The notes under the pieces: generated by a model
Seen by the model: only the letters and a program-made list of their open reading frames with translations
The model's database searches: none
Told to the model about the DNA's origin: nothing
Shown here: in pieces, positions 11,544 to 22,930 of the stretch
Layout of the letters: the number at the start of each line of letters is the position of its first letter
How positions within the stretch are numbered: position 1 is the stretch's first letter
Source: Mortierella sp. BCC40632
Taxonomy: Eukaryota > Mortierellomycota > Mortierellomycetes > Mortierellales > Mortierellaceae
Assembly (NCBI GenBank): GCA_011634665.1
Contig: WAEK01000023.1
Location: forward strand, 642,781-706,780
DNA: 64,000 nucleotides
Reading direction: 5' to 3'
Translations under genes and position numbers: made by a program

Positions 11544-13251
11544 ATTCTCATTCACTCTCAACCTCCCTCTCCCCCTCGCCCACTTTCCCTTTTTTATCTT
11601 TTATCCCACCCCAAATCCGAGCCTATTTTCCCCACGTCATATTGGATTGGATTGGATTGGATTGGATTGGATTGGATTGGATTGGATTGAGTGTTTTTTT
11701 CTTTTTTTCTTTTTTCTTTACCTCGAGCAACGGGCATGCTCTAGACAACTCGAGGAGAGAATCTTCTTGGTCAGCATCCATGTAGCCATAAGGAGTGCCA
11801 AGATATAAAAGCCGAGGACAGCGTCGAGCGATCGACACCAAAGTCGAGACTTGCCACCAGCCGCGCAGTTCCAAGTGCTCTATCCCGCATGTCCATCCCT
11901 GCGGCGCATGTGTCCATCCAGCTCGTCCATAACCACCTCGACTGTGATCGAGTCGCTCATTCGAGTAGCTCTCGTACACGTTCAGATCAGGGTGGTTGAT
12001 ATGTTCCTTTGTGACCGTGATCCTTTCCGGTGCATCGATCCTTCGTGTACGTCCCTGGGAATGATGGTGCTGGTGATGCTGATGCTGATGATGATGATGG
12101 TGTGACTCTGCTGGGTGGGGATAGTCAGCCCAGAAAGAAGAAGCAGGTAATCCGGAGTGAGACCATGTCGGCGGGGATGGTTCCAGACTGCTCCCGATAG
12201 TGTCGTGGCTGCGGTCGGTCTGATCGCTCTGATCGCTGTGATCGCTTCGATCACTGTGGTAGACTGCATCCTGCTCTTCTCCATCGTCCTCGGCACAGAC
12301 CTGAGTCAGCGTAAACTTGACACGCACCAGTTGTGGACAGTTGTCGAGAATAGTGTGCAGGATCCGTTCGACATGGACAGGGGGTGAGCCCCCTGTTCGA
12401 CTGGTAAAAACACTTGTGCTCCCAAATGAGGTAGTAGTGGAAGTGGTGGTAGTGGCCATTGAGTGTGTTGTCCTCCGTCTCCTTGTCCTCAAGCCAACGT
12501 TGGCTATCCTTCCTCGGGAGTGTGGGCCACCATAGGAGAGACTTAGTTCCTGGAGCCTATCCAGGTGACAACAGATTGTCCTTGCTATCCGCTCGAGACT
12601 GTCACGAGCATCTTCTTCGAGGATAGTCACTCTGAGGGACCGAAGCCAGGGATTCCTAGCGAGAATGGAGCTCACTAAAAGTCCCATATTCAGACGATTC
12701 TGTGAAGGGAGATCATTCCGTCGACCAAAGTCAAGGATCGTCAGTCGAGTGCAGGTGGGACCGATGAACCGCAGGGCCTCCAGAGAACTGGCCCTGATCC
12801 ATCGGAGCAAATGACCATGCTTTTCCAGACTTTTTACAGCCTCGGCGAATGTTGGTTTGGCGCTCTCAGGGCTTGACCACTGGTGAGCCCCCTTGATTAT
12901 TGATTGATCCCTCACGGGACGGGCGCAGGGGTGGTTGTCCCATCGGGTGAGTGCTTTTCCACGGGGATGATCGGTCCCTGTGGCTGACTTGAGCGAGGGT
13001 CTGGTCCCAAGGGGTCTGTGACGCTGATCGCGATGACCTATTGACCGGATTGGACCTGTGGGCGCCACCACATGGGACGGTTGACGATCCAAGAACTGGG
13101 AAACGTCAAATGCAGCCCAGAGCGGTGGAAGAAAGGTGACGTGCCAGTGTCTGGATACACGGATACAGCGTGACAAGTCTTGTAAAGAGGCATGTCGCGC
13201 GATGATGTCTGTCACTTCAGGGATATGAAAAATGTCCAGCATGGCTGCCAT
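10647..13251 (-). CDS. F-box protein with leucine-rich-repeat-like body
   Basis: Two exons, 11722-13251 and 10647-11285, join in phase 0 to give 722 residues from the ATG at 13251 (an in-frame ATG at 13326 would add 25). Residues 4-45 fit an F-box: MLDIFHIPEVTDIIARH, then LQDLSRCIRVSRHWH and an aromatic end FLPPLWAAFD. The remainder has scattered leucine-rich elements (LEALRFIGPTCTRLTILDFG, IEHLELRGWW, LVSIARRCPRLLYLG) typical of irregular fungal F-box/LRR proteins, broken by a long Ser/His/Asp linker with a His/Gln run. F-box proteins act as substrate adaptors of SCF ubiquitin ligases (established); the substrate is unknown. The 436-bp intron carries a CT repeat and a run of nine ATTGG units. 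It is transcribed divergently from the NF-YA gene. Confidence 0.8.
11641..11685. repeat. (ATTGG)9 tandem repeat = nine CCAAT motifs
   Basis: Nine perfect ATTGG pentamers followed by ATTGA, inside the intron of the F-box gene. On the minus strand, which is the sense strand of that gene, it reads CCAAT nine times with a 5-bp period. Confidence 0.97.
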
Positions 13252-13942
13252 TCGAGGGTGTTCTCTGCAGGAGCGAGCGTGGAGGTAGGTGTTGAAATCC
13301 GAAGAGAGAAAGTCAGGAAAGATCATTGGGCAACGAGGGAGAGAAAGGGATGATGATATTAAAGAGGTGCGTGGAGGAAAATAGAGAGACAGAGCCGCCG
13401 ATAGCGGTAGGTGTTGAAGGATAACGAACGAAACGAAGAAATATATATATATATAGAAAATTAACAAACGAGAGGAGATAGAGATAAGAAAAGGAGAAAG
13501 ATCAAAAAAAATTCTTGAAAAGAAAAAAGGAAAAAAAGACAAAAAAAAAAGCAAAGAGCCACAAAAGGAAAAAGGCCCGAAAAAAAAAAAATTACAAAAA
13601 AAAAAGAGAGAGAGAAGCGCCTCTCCCGATCGGATATATAAGCCCGAGCTGGAAAGTTTAGTCTCTCAGCACAGCAACACAGCTTTTTTTGAATTCTTGT
13701 TTTCCTCTCCTTTCACGGTCTCGATTGTTTAACCTGGCCAGCGGTGTGGTATTAGGGCTCCCACATGTTCAGGGCTCGATCCACCTTTGTTTCCGTGACA
13801 CAGCACTCGGCACGCACCCCTCTTTCCTGCGCGATTAGCTGCTGGAAACCTGCTCTAGGTCCATCGGTCAGTCAGTCGGTAGGTCGGTAGGTCGGGAGAA
13901 AAAAAAAAGATTGATAGAGAGAGAGAGAGATATTGTGATCGA

Positions 13943-13994
<52 letters not shown>

Positions 13995-15094
13995 CTAGGT
14001 TCAATCAGTCACCTGGACAATGCTGTGACGCGTTCTTTAGAGAGAAGGGACCCCTGTTCTTGTCATTTCGCCTCGGAGACCAATGTCAGAGACATTCGTC
14101 CTCTCTCTCTCTCTCTCTCTCTCCACCCCTGTGCACAGCCACGACCAAACAAGAGTACTACATACTCTTTCTCTCTCTATCCCTATCTCTCTCTCTCTCT
14201 TGCTTCTTCGCCTGCATGTTTCCATGCATTGTCCCGATAATACAAGAAAACGACTGGCTATCCGGAGAGAGGAAGGAAAAAAAAAAAGTCACCCCAGTTC
14301 GACCCGCATGCCCTGCATGCTCAACTCTTTCTCTCTTTCTCACTCTCTCTCTCACACACACACACACACTCTTTCCTTCTTTCTCTCTCTTCCAAGCTGT
14401 GAGTGAGCACACTCGAGTGCACAGGCCACTTTACAGCCCTGGCTACCCACTCCCTTTTTTTTTTTTTTTTTTTTTTTCCTGCAAGACAACCATGCTTGCA
14501 GAGTCCCGGCTTTCGTCTGTGCAACATAGCGAGGCCATGTGCATCTCCTGCATAGAGAATGGGGTGGGAGAGTGCCACAATGATGCGACCCCAGTTCTGG
14601 CGACCCAGGGAGTCAATCTGGCGAGTCAGAGGTGTCCCTTTGACTGGCCTAGTGCCTGGTGGCCGTGCTCCAGGGCAAGCAATACGACTGGCCCGTTGCT
14701 GGCTAGCATATTCACTCACGGTCGCGCTTTCACTACTTTTTCTTCTTCTTCTCTCTCACTTTCTCTCGCCAACGGCCCTACCCGAATTCTTTGCTGCGCG
14801 CCCTGCCAATGGCCTCGACCTGCTCAATTCTTGTCTTTATTATTTCGGCATTTGGCTGCACCTGCTCGGTCGATTTCTTTCACTATTTCTCTCTCTGTTT
14901 TTTTCTCTCCTTCTCTTCTTCTCTTTCTCTCCTTTGCTCTTCTCCACCGTCTCTAGCTCGTCCCTCGAGTTGTCCATCACTCCTCTCACTCTCACATACA
15001 CTTTTCTTCTCATTCATTCCTTCTCTCATCCATCTCTTTCTTTTTCTCATCCATCACCCGTCTACTCATTCAGCTCAATCCACCTGCCTCTCGA
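13252..15094. other. Divergent promoter region of F-box and NF-YA genes
   Basis: Holds the 5' ends of two divergent genes. It contains TA repeats (13440-13456), A-runs on the F-box side, a plus-strand TATATAAG, CT repeats (13947-13991, 14100-14123, 14171-14200) and a long T-run (14456-14477). The plus-strand stretch downstream of the TATA box probably includes an untranslated leader, perhaps with an intron, of the NF-YA gene. No coding exon could be supported. Confidence 0.55.
13635..13642 (+). promoter_or_regulatory. TATA box (TATATAAG), candidate NF-YA promoter
   Basis: A clean TATATAAG in a GC-moderate context, about 25-35 bp upstream of a pyrimidine-rich TTAGTCTCTCAGCA stretch that could be the transcription start. 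It points rightward toward the NF-YA gene, whose ATG is 1.45 kb away, so a long or spliced leader would be needed. Confidence 0.4.
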
Positions 15095-15753
15095 ATGACC
15101 AACACCACGCGGCCATCGCACTCGTCGAGCAAGGTCTATGTCACGCCATCGCCTCCACCTGCGACAGGGCCTGGTGGACAGGTAGCTCACGGCACAGCGA
15201 TCCACGCCTTTGACCATATTGCTGGCACCTACCCCGGTGCCATGGCGGGCCATGTTATCGTCGTCGATCCTGTAAGCACCCCCCACGGACCTTTTGTCAG
15301 GTTTCATGTCTAATGGGGACATTGACTCCATGAGAATGTCCTCATGAGAATGTCCATTTGCCATGGACCAATGCTGAATCCATTTCTTTTTTTCTTTTTC
15401 TTTTTTTTTTGTTCTAGAGTATGATGCCTCCGGGCTATGTACTGGGTTCGGTTGCCACTACACCTCGTGAGGAGCCGGAGGAACCGCTTTATGTCAACGC
15501 CAAACAGGTACCGCTCTCGATCTCTCCTTTTCTTTCTCAAATCTCCTTCTCCCCTTGTTTGTTTTTCTTTCCTTACCTTTACCTTTACCAGCGCCATGCG
15601 CGGTTTGATGCACGCTGTCGCCATCTTGGACTGGGAGAGCTCCGAGTCATCTATGCAAGGCACCAACGGAGGAGTTCTGCCGAGTGTGATGGAGAGAGAC
15701 GGATCTCTGCAATAGTAGCCATACTCCTCTCTCTTTCTCTCTCCCTCTCTCCT

Positions 15754-15823
<70 letters not shown>

Positions 15824-16010
15824 CCATTCTCTCTCCCCCTCTCCCATTTCTCCTTGTCGACATCACTTTGCTGGGCTGGACACTGGACTGCACTTGTAGA
15901 CGCAGGATGGATATGTTTGTTCGCGAAGCAGCCAGGCCTGAACTCATTGGACGATCTCATTGGCTTATTCGTGCCCGTCGTTCTCCTAGGACGATGCATC
16001 CCATCTCTCT

Positions 16011-16041
<31 letters not shown>

Positions 16042-17576
16042 TGCCGCCTTACCGTCAACATGCACGTTAGACTGGCTACCGGGAGTCTCCCGCTCGTCCT
16101 TTTCTCTCCCTACTCCATCTCGTCACTCCTTACCCTCCCTTTCTCCTCACGCATGCTGACCCATGGTGGACTCCTTGGTAACGGGACGGAACATCGTTTT
16201 TTCTCGAGGGACGGACAAAGGCGCGATAATTAAGGCATCTTCAAACTCATTTGCCCAATTAGTACCATCGAATCCTGAAGCGGAGAGCTGCAAGAGCAAA
16301 CCTTGAGGCAGAGAACCGACTACTCCAGCGCGGTCGTAAGGTAAGCAAACACAACAATGTACAATGCACACAAACACGCGCAAGAGAGAGAGAGAGAAAG
16401 AAGCCATCTCCCTTTGCTCTTTCTCTCTCTCTCTCTCCCTCCCTCTCTCTCCCTCTCTCTCTCCACTCGACCATCGATTAAACCAACCATGCTTCGCCTG
16501 GTGGGGGGAGAAAGAGAGAGAAAAAGAAAAAAGCCCTTTGGGGTTGGAGTGAGAGTGAGTGAGCGAGAGAAAGAGAGAAAAAAAAAAAAAAAAAGAAAGT
16601 TGACTGAACCTTGTTTTTTTCTCATCTCCGTTTTTTTTCACTTCCACTCAAACCCTGCCCACACACACGAACGCTCGCACGCACGCACACACAACACACA
16701 CAAAAGTATCTTCACGAATCGCGCCACAAACACGCCATGAGGAGACCACGTGGACCAGGCGGACGATTTCTAACGGCTGCAGAGATTGCTGCGATGGAGG
16801 AACGGCAAAAGGACGGCAGCATTCGTTGTAGCACCGAGATCGACACCCAAGGGGTGCCCATGATGGCAAATGGAATCCTCTCTGCGCCCTCTTCCCCTCC
16901 TCTCCTCCTGCCGCCATCAGCTTCATCACACCCAATCCATCACATCCAGGCCTCTATCCCTGCGCCAGCTTCAGGGACTCGGTCTGGCCCTGGAGGAATA
17001 GGCCCTGCTGGAGCAAGGGGCGGAAGCGGAGAGTTGGTGGGTGCAATCCCTGGCACAGAGCCCAGCAACCGCATTCCAACCACCATGTTGATGCCCGTCT
17101 CTGTAGGACAACATCCGTCGCACCATCCTCATCATCACACACAGGCACAACAACCATCCCCTACTCATTCTCTCCCACCCGTCTCTGCACCGCTGGAGGC
17201 GAGTTACGACCCGAATCGACTCGGTAGTGGCAATGGCAATGGTAATCCAAATGGACTTGGGCTTGGTGCAGGGGTAGGGTCTCCTTATCAGACGTCTCCG
17301 CCGAGATCACCGACGGCACAAGACGAATACCAGCGTCACCCAACACCTTCTCAACATCCCCCCTACCAACATTCACTCGCACCTCAAACCCAGCGACCGC
17401 ATTCAGCCTCTTTGACGGCGACCCATCTCCATTCCAACGCATATCCAGTTAACAACCAGTATCCTCCTTCGATGGACGTGCACGTGTCTCCGACGCACTC
17501 ACATCGGGCAGTTTATCCACATCACCCACATGCAATGCAGCAACAAGCACAACATCTTCAGCACCATGCTCGATAA
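15095..17576 (+). CDS. HAP2: CCAAT-binding factor subunit NF-YA/HAP2
   Basis: Four exons (15095-15271, 15418-15507, 16263-16340, 16707-17576), all phase 0, give 404 residues. The conserved NF-YA/HAP2 core is split over three exons: EEPLYVNAKQ (exon 2), YHRILKRRAARANLEAENRL (exon 3) and YLHESRHKHAMRRPRGPGGR (exon 4). The first part is the NF-YB/NF-YC interaction helix, the second the linker, the third the CCAAT-contacting segment (established family knowledge). NF-YA joins the histone-fold pair NF-YB/NF-YC to form the nuclear CCAAT-binding complex. The C-terminal 260 residues are His/Pro/Gln-rich and disordered, as in activation regions. Start: first ATG of the open exon; an upstream coding exon cannot be excluded. 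The 755-bp second intron, packed with CT repeats, falls exactly between the two core subdomains. Confidence 0.95.
15774..15817. repeat. (CT)n microsatellite in NF-YA intron 2
   Basis: About 44 bases of CT repeat in the long intron that interrupts the NF-YA core; further CT tracts flank it. Confidence 0.95.
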
Positions 17577-19396
17577 CTGAGCCTGGAAAGGAGAGATAGA
17601 GAGAAAGAGAAAGAGAAAGAGAAAGAGAGAGAGAGAGAGAGATCTGAGGAGAAGAGGGTTCATTCATTTTCCCTTTCTTTGGGCAAAAGAATTTCTAAAA
17701 AAGGTGCTTCGGTTCACTTCTTTTGTCAATGTTGCAAAAAAAAAAAGAAAAAAAAAAAAATGAGCAAAAAAAAGATAAAGTGGTCAGAAGGAATGTCAGT
17801 GACTACCGCTCACCAGGAAGGGAAGCAAGGAAAAGAAGCAGATGAAGCAAAAAAAAAAAAGCAGAAGCAGAAGCAGAAGCAGAGAAACACATATGCACCC
17901 AACTCACAGCAAGACAATAACAAGACACACAGACACAACAGCACACCTGTTCCAACAAAATTTCTTTACTTTTCATTATTCATCCGATACCATTCATATC
18001 ATTTCTATATAGAACCCCTCCCCCCCCTCCTCTTCCTTTCTCTCTTTTTGTCCCACCATTTTTTGCACAACCTTTATTATTATTATTTTTTTTTCTTTGT
18101 CCCTTGCAATCCATTGGACGACCGAGCACACGCTGTATTTCTATAAAGTACCTTTTTTACCAAAGAAAAAAAAAGGGAAAGAGAGAGAGAGGGTTCAATT
18201 TTTTTTTGGTCTACATCCATCCAATGCAAAGGATCATGTGCTTCTTTTTGACAAGTTTTGGCCCCTGTTCTGGTTCTCTAGCGCTTTTGGTCAGTCTTCC
18301 TCTTGGCTCTGAAAAAGAGTCAAGCTTCAATGTATTCACTCTACCTGACATCTTCCTGGCTGGATTGATGAGGACAGACGCCTTCCAATCTGACTGAGGG
18401 TGGAGGTGGTGTAGTAGTGGATGTTGTAGGTAGTGATACTATTAGAAGAGGACTATCGAAAAGACACTATCGGTAACACAGCATTGGGTCGGCGTTCATT
18501 TGGTTTGGTTGACTACTATTTTCTCTTACTGGATAATTTGAACGCGTCTGTGTGTACTTTCTTTTCTTTTTTTCTTCAAGTGACTGTCTCTGTAGAATCC
18601 TCTTTGCTCTGTTGGATGCCTTTTTCGGTCTTGTCCTCCTCCTCCTCCCCTTCCATCTCCTCATGCTGCATGTCTACGCAAAGAAAGCCAAATCTATTGG
18701 CTATGGTGCAAGATAGAAAAAAAAAAAAAGTTCAAGTTAGTCTCTCCCCCCCTCCATTCACCCACCCCTGTTAGCAGTTTAGCAATCCTGCTACTCGTCC
18801 CAACGCTTTGTAAGTCAATAAACATTCCCCCCGAGATGGAAAAGACACAGCGGTTGTTCAAGGTTTGGGCTCAAAGGAATGACCTCTTCCTCTACTGACC
18901 TCTGGGTATCCCAACCACCATTCACCACCAGCCCTTTCATAGAACGGTAAACTGGGCGGGGAGTCATTATTTTTTTTTTTTTTTTACTTTCTCCTGCCTT
19001 TGACTACTGTTCCGTACACCATACACTGTTCGCTTCTGGAATGCTGTGCCAGGATGATGTTTTACCTTTGCCTTCGCCCTGTTTTTTGTTGTTGTTGTTG
19101 TTGTAAGCCGAGGATGGCGACACCTATCAGGTGCATTCCACTTCAGAATGGACACGACCGACGGTCCTTGAATTTTTTTTTTTTTTTTTTTTTTAGAAGA
19201 AGAAGAAGAAGAATGAAAGAAGAATCCAACCACTAGACTGGTATGCTGCGGGACTATAGACACCAAGAGGACAAGTCTCTTTTGATCTCAATGGGCTACT
19301 CTGGGCAAGGCTTCAGTCTTTCAGGGGAGATGGAGACCCAGGCTGGAAGGGCATGAGGGGCGTGTAGGATTCAAAATCTGTAAAGAAAGAGATATC

Positions 19397-19431
<35 letters not shown>

Positions 19432-19683
19432 AGAAAGAAAGGGAGAGGCTCAGCGGAAACGAAGCGCCATACCATACAGCGGTCTCTCTCTCTCTCGCGT
19501 TCACTCTACGATCTGCAGAATTCGCTGCGGCTACTGCAGCAAAGCAGGGCTCTTTAACACTCTATCTCCAATGGCGAGAATAAGACTTGTCGCTTGGATG
19601 GTATTCTGGACTTTGCTAGGGGTTGCTGCATCTCTTTAGCTGTTTCCAGATTAACAATACAAACAGCTCTTCACAACATATGC

Positions 19684-20093
19684 AAAAGGGCGCTGGTCTA
19701 TCTCTGGTCCATGTCGTTACTGCTTTGAGTTCTTGTGAGTCTTGTAGGACATTGAGCCATAGAATGTTCCAAGCTGGCCCTCGGTAGTATTCTTGAAGAG
19801 TTGTCGCAGTCGAGACTCATTCCGAAACCTTACCAAGGGGTCGTATCAATGGTTTACTGCTTGCTCTGCTGTGTTGAAGATATCTCGTCTCTCACTCACT
19901 CACTCTCTATCTCTCTATCTCTCTATCTCTCTCTCTCTCGGCAAGTTGAATCAGGTGCCCGGTTCGATTTTATGTGTCTGTTGAATACTCACCTTCACGG
20001 GACAAGTGATGGTTGGGTCGGGTCAAAGTCATTGTCAGCAGCCGCGGCTGTGTTGAGCGGGAAATGCAAACGGGGGGTCAACTCTAATCACCA
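19684..20093. repeat. Diverged dispersed repeat, copy A
   Basis: Shares order and many blocks with copy B: GCGCTGGTCTATCTCTG, TGTAGGACATTGA, AATGTTCCAAGC, GACTCATTCCGAAACCTT, GGTTTACTGC, CAGGTGCCC, GGGACAAGTG and TCTAATCACCA. On the minus strand it keeps an open segment (SRLRQLFKNTTEGQLGTFYGS). Direct orientation relative to copy B. A CT/CTAT microsatellite has expanded inside it. Confidence 0.8.
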
Positions 20094-22230
20094 CACAGCT
20101 TTTCTCAACAAGTCCCGATCAAACAGCCTCCTTACTGTCAAAGAGTTCTGTGACACAGTGGGATAGATATCCGACCAGCATCTTTTTTTTTGGGGGGGGG
20201 AGGGGAAGGGTCAACAGTTTTGCCAGTTTTGACATTATGCGCGTTGGTAATCGAGCATGAAGTGGTACTGCCGTTTGCCTCTGCATCGCCAATGAGACTC
20301 TGGGAGTTTTTTTTTTTTTTTTTTTTTATGATAGGCAAGCAACTGGAGTTGATATCCGTCAGACGCGATCGCTCCTAGTAAACAGTGTTTGTAGTGTAGT
20401 AAAAGCTATGGAGTTTGGTACTGGTTGCTTGTACACCTAGATTCCTCATCTGGTGATATTTTGCCACCTTTAGTCCAATGATCCATTCTTTTGCCTTTGT
20501 CCTAAAGACTGACTCTTCAGCTCTCTATTGTTTCTCTTGGTCGCAATCCCTTCGAGTTGTTCAGGTGTATCTGCGCCTTTTTAAGGACATTGCCGTATTT
20601 CTCTTCCTCTTTCTGGGTATTTTTTTTGCTGCCTACCTCTTCGATTTCCTCTTCAGCAGTAGCAACCGCCGAGCCAAAAGAGTCAAACAGCCTCAAAATG
20701 TTCTCCCGACACAAATAATTTGATCGTAGCTGGTCCTCTGTCTTTCAGCGACAATGAACACGCAATAGATCTCACCTTAGATGCTTGGATGCGTACACGA
20801 TGGTCTCTCTCTCTCTCTCTGGTAGGAGAACCTTCTAGCATTACCTTAATGACCCTTTTTTGTATTGCTTCGTTGACACGGTCCTACAGAGAGATTGCGC
20901 GGACAAGACACAGCTCGGAGATTGTGAGGAATGGTGTCGTGTCTCTAGCAGTAAAAGGGATCAATTTCATCCGCTCCAAAGATGATAAAAGTAAAAAGTT
21001 GAGAAATTGTAAAGACCTTGGCCTGGCTCATTTGCTTTCGACGGTTCACTTATTTTTACAAATTCTAAACTACATTGATTCTCTAGACTGTATTAGAGAG
21101 GGATGGCAAAGTGGCATGGAGAGGTTCTAGAAGGGGGGAGGGGGCAATTGTTGCATCTTTTTAGCGCTCTAGGCAAAGAGAAAATCATTTGTGGTTCGTG
21201 CCCCATCCATCTATTATTGCAATTTGGATATCTTTCTGTGTTGGATCTATCGTGAGACTATGGATGTCAACGCGTGGAGGATTTATTCTTTATTTTTTAT
21301 TTTTAGATCGAGTAACCAGTTATGTTTCTGCTCATAGAACAAGCCATAGGTGACGAGCACTCAAAAGTTCATTCAATGACCCATTACGCGACACAAAGTA
21401 GGTACCAGGGTTCGACTTTGCTACCTGAGAGTCTGGAGTCACTAGCATTGGGATTCTTCGTCGCCACTTGAGTATTCTTCCGGATCGAGATTCTTAGTCC
21501 TAGTTATGGATCCACAGGTTTGGCAGTTTGTAGTGGAGTAGATGCACTGACCACAAGTATAATTTTTTTCTATACTTGTACCACCTTTGGCAAGAGTAAG
21601 AAGCTGGAAAACGAAGGCTAAACATATCGTCTTCGCCAGGGTATACTCTCTCTTTGCAATGTAGCCATCAAATCACCTTACATCTCAATTAAATAGGTGG
21701 TGAGCCTGAGGAGCGATTCTTGAGCAGCGAGGGAGGAGGAGCTTGAGTAGAGATTTCTGGGCAGTTTGGATTTTTTTTGAACACCCTTTGGTTTGCAGGC
21801 GAGCTGCTCTCAAAACACAAGCTGCACTTCACCACATCAACATCAGACCAACGCACAAACAGCAATCATCCAGCGTGCTAACGCACAAAATGGTCAACAC
21901 ACACACACACGCACACCTCCTTCCTACAATATCTCAACAGCAGACAAGAAAAAAAAAAACTCGCTTTTGCCTACTATCAAACCACAGCACCTCTTGTCAG
22001 CTATTGTGCATTAAAGAACGAGGTATGATGGGGCGATACTTCAATGCTCAGATCAAGAGGGGAGAGATACTTCAAATGTCAGCTCCTCAGTGAAGTGCAA
22101 TGCCCAAAATCAGGGCTATCTCTTAAACTGTCATTAAAGAGAGAGGGAGAGAGAGAGAGAGAATGAGAGACTCTATTAAACGAGCACCTACGGAGACACA
22201 ACCTATAGAAACAAATCATAATCTTGACCA

Positions 22231-22640
22231 AAAAAGGCGCTGGTCTATCTCTGATCCATGTCTTTGCTGCTTTTTATAGTACTTGAGGATCCTGTAGGAC
22301 ATTGATTCATAAAATGTTCCAAGCAAGCCATCGGCAGCCGGATATGCTACCTCCTCAGTAGTATTTCATTTTTTTTTTTTTTTTTGAGAGACTCATTCCG
22401 AAACCTTGCCAGGGGACCCACATTAGTGGTTTACTGCCTACATACGCTCTGCCGTGTGGACGTTTTTTTGACATCTCCATCAGGTGCCCTGGGATTCCAC
22501 TTTTGGGTGTCTGATGAATACTCCTCCCTTTCTTAGGGGACAAGTGGTTAGGTTGAGTTGGGTTGGGGTCACTGCCCTAGCCATTGTGGCTGTGTATTGA
22601 GTTTGGGCAAATGCTAACAGGGGTCCCCCCTAATCGCCAA
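22231..22640. repeat. Diverged dispersed repeat, copy B
   Basis: Second copy, in the same orientation 2.5 kb downstream, with a 26-bp extra piece and a T-run insertion. Its matching minus-strand frame is broken. The pair looks like an old duplicated gene or transposon fragment rather than a simple repeat. Confidence 0.8.
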
Positions 22641-22882
22641 TTTTTTTTTTTTTTTTTTTTTTTTTGATTTGATTTGACTTGACTTGATTTGGCTTATCAT
22701 GGCCACCTCAAAAAATGCTTGGTCTGCTATAGACTGTCACGTCAGTAAGCGAGAGGAATCATCTGTTAGAACCTAGCTCTGTGGGATCGCCTGAAGAATT
22801 CATTGCCAACTGAAAAAACAAAAGAAAAAAAAAAGTTTGAAATTACAATGAGGTTTTATTTTTTCATTTTTTTCATTTTTCA

Positions 22883-22924
<42 letters not shown>
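22883..22924. repeat. T25-A17 palindromic homopolymer junction
   Basis: 25 T followed at once by 17 A. It begins six bases beyond the stop codon of the minus-strand membrane-protein gene, so its transcript would carry U17 then A25 just after the stop. Confidence 0.9.
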
Positions 22925-22930
22925 TCGTCA

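Larger units (their letters stand above)
17577..22930. other. 5.3-kb gene-poor stretch with gene remnants
   Basis: Begins with the 3' untranslated end of NF-YA (GA repeat, A-runs, GCAGAA repeats at 17860-17884). No intact gene follows. Short minus-strand open segments look like decayed exons: an acidic 40-residue piece at about 18583-18710, a C-terminal-like piece (DFESYTPLMPFQPGS) at about 19316-19378 preceded by an acceptor-like CTTTACAG, and a piece starting RENILRLFDSFGSAVATAEEE at about 20640-20714. Two copies of a diverged 0.4-kb repeat are present. A28-type and T-rich runs are frequent. The far end meets the 3' side of a membrane-protein gene. Confidence 0.55.
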
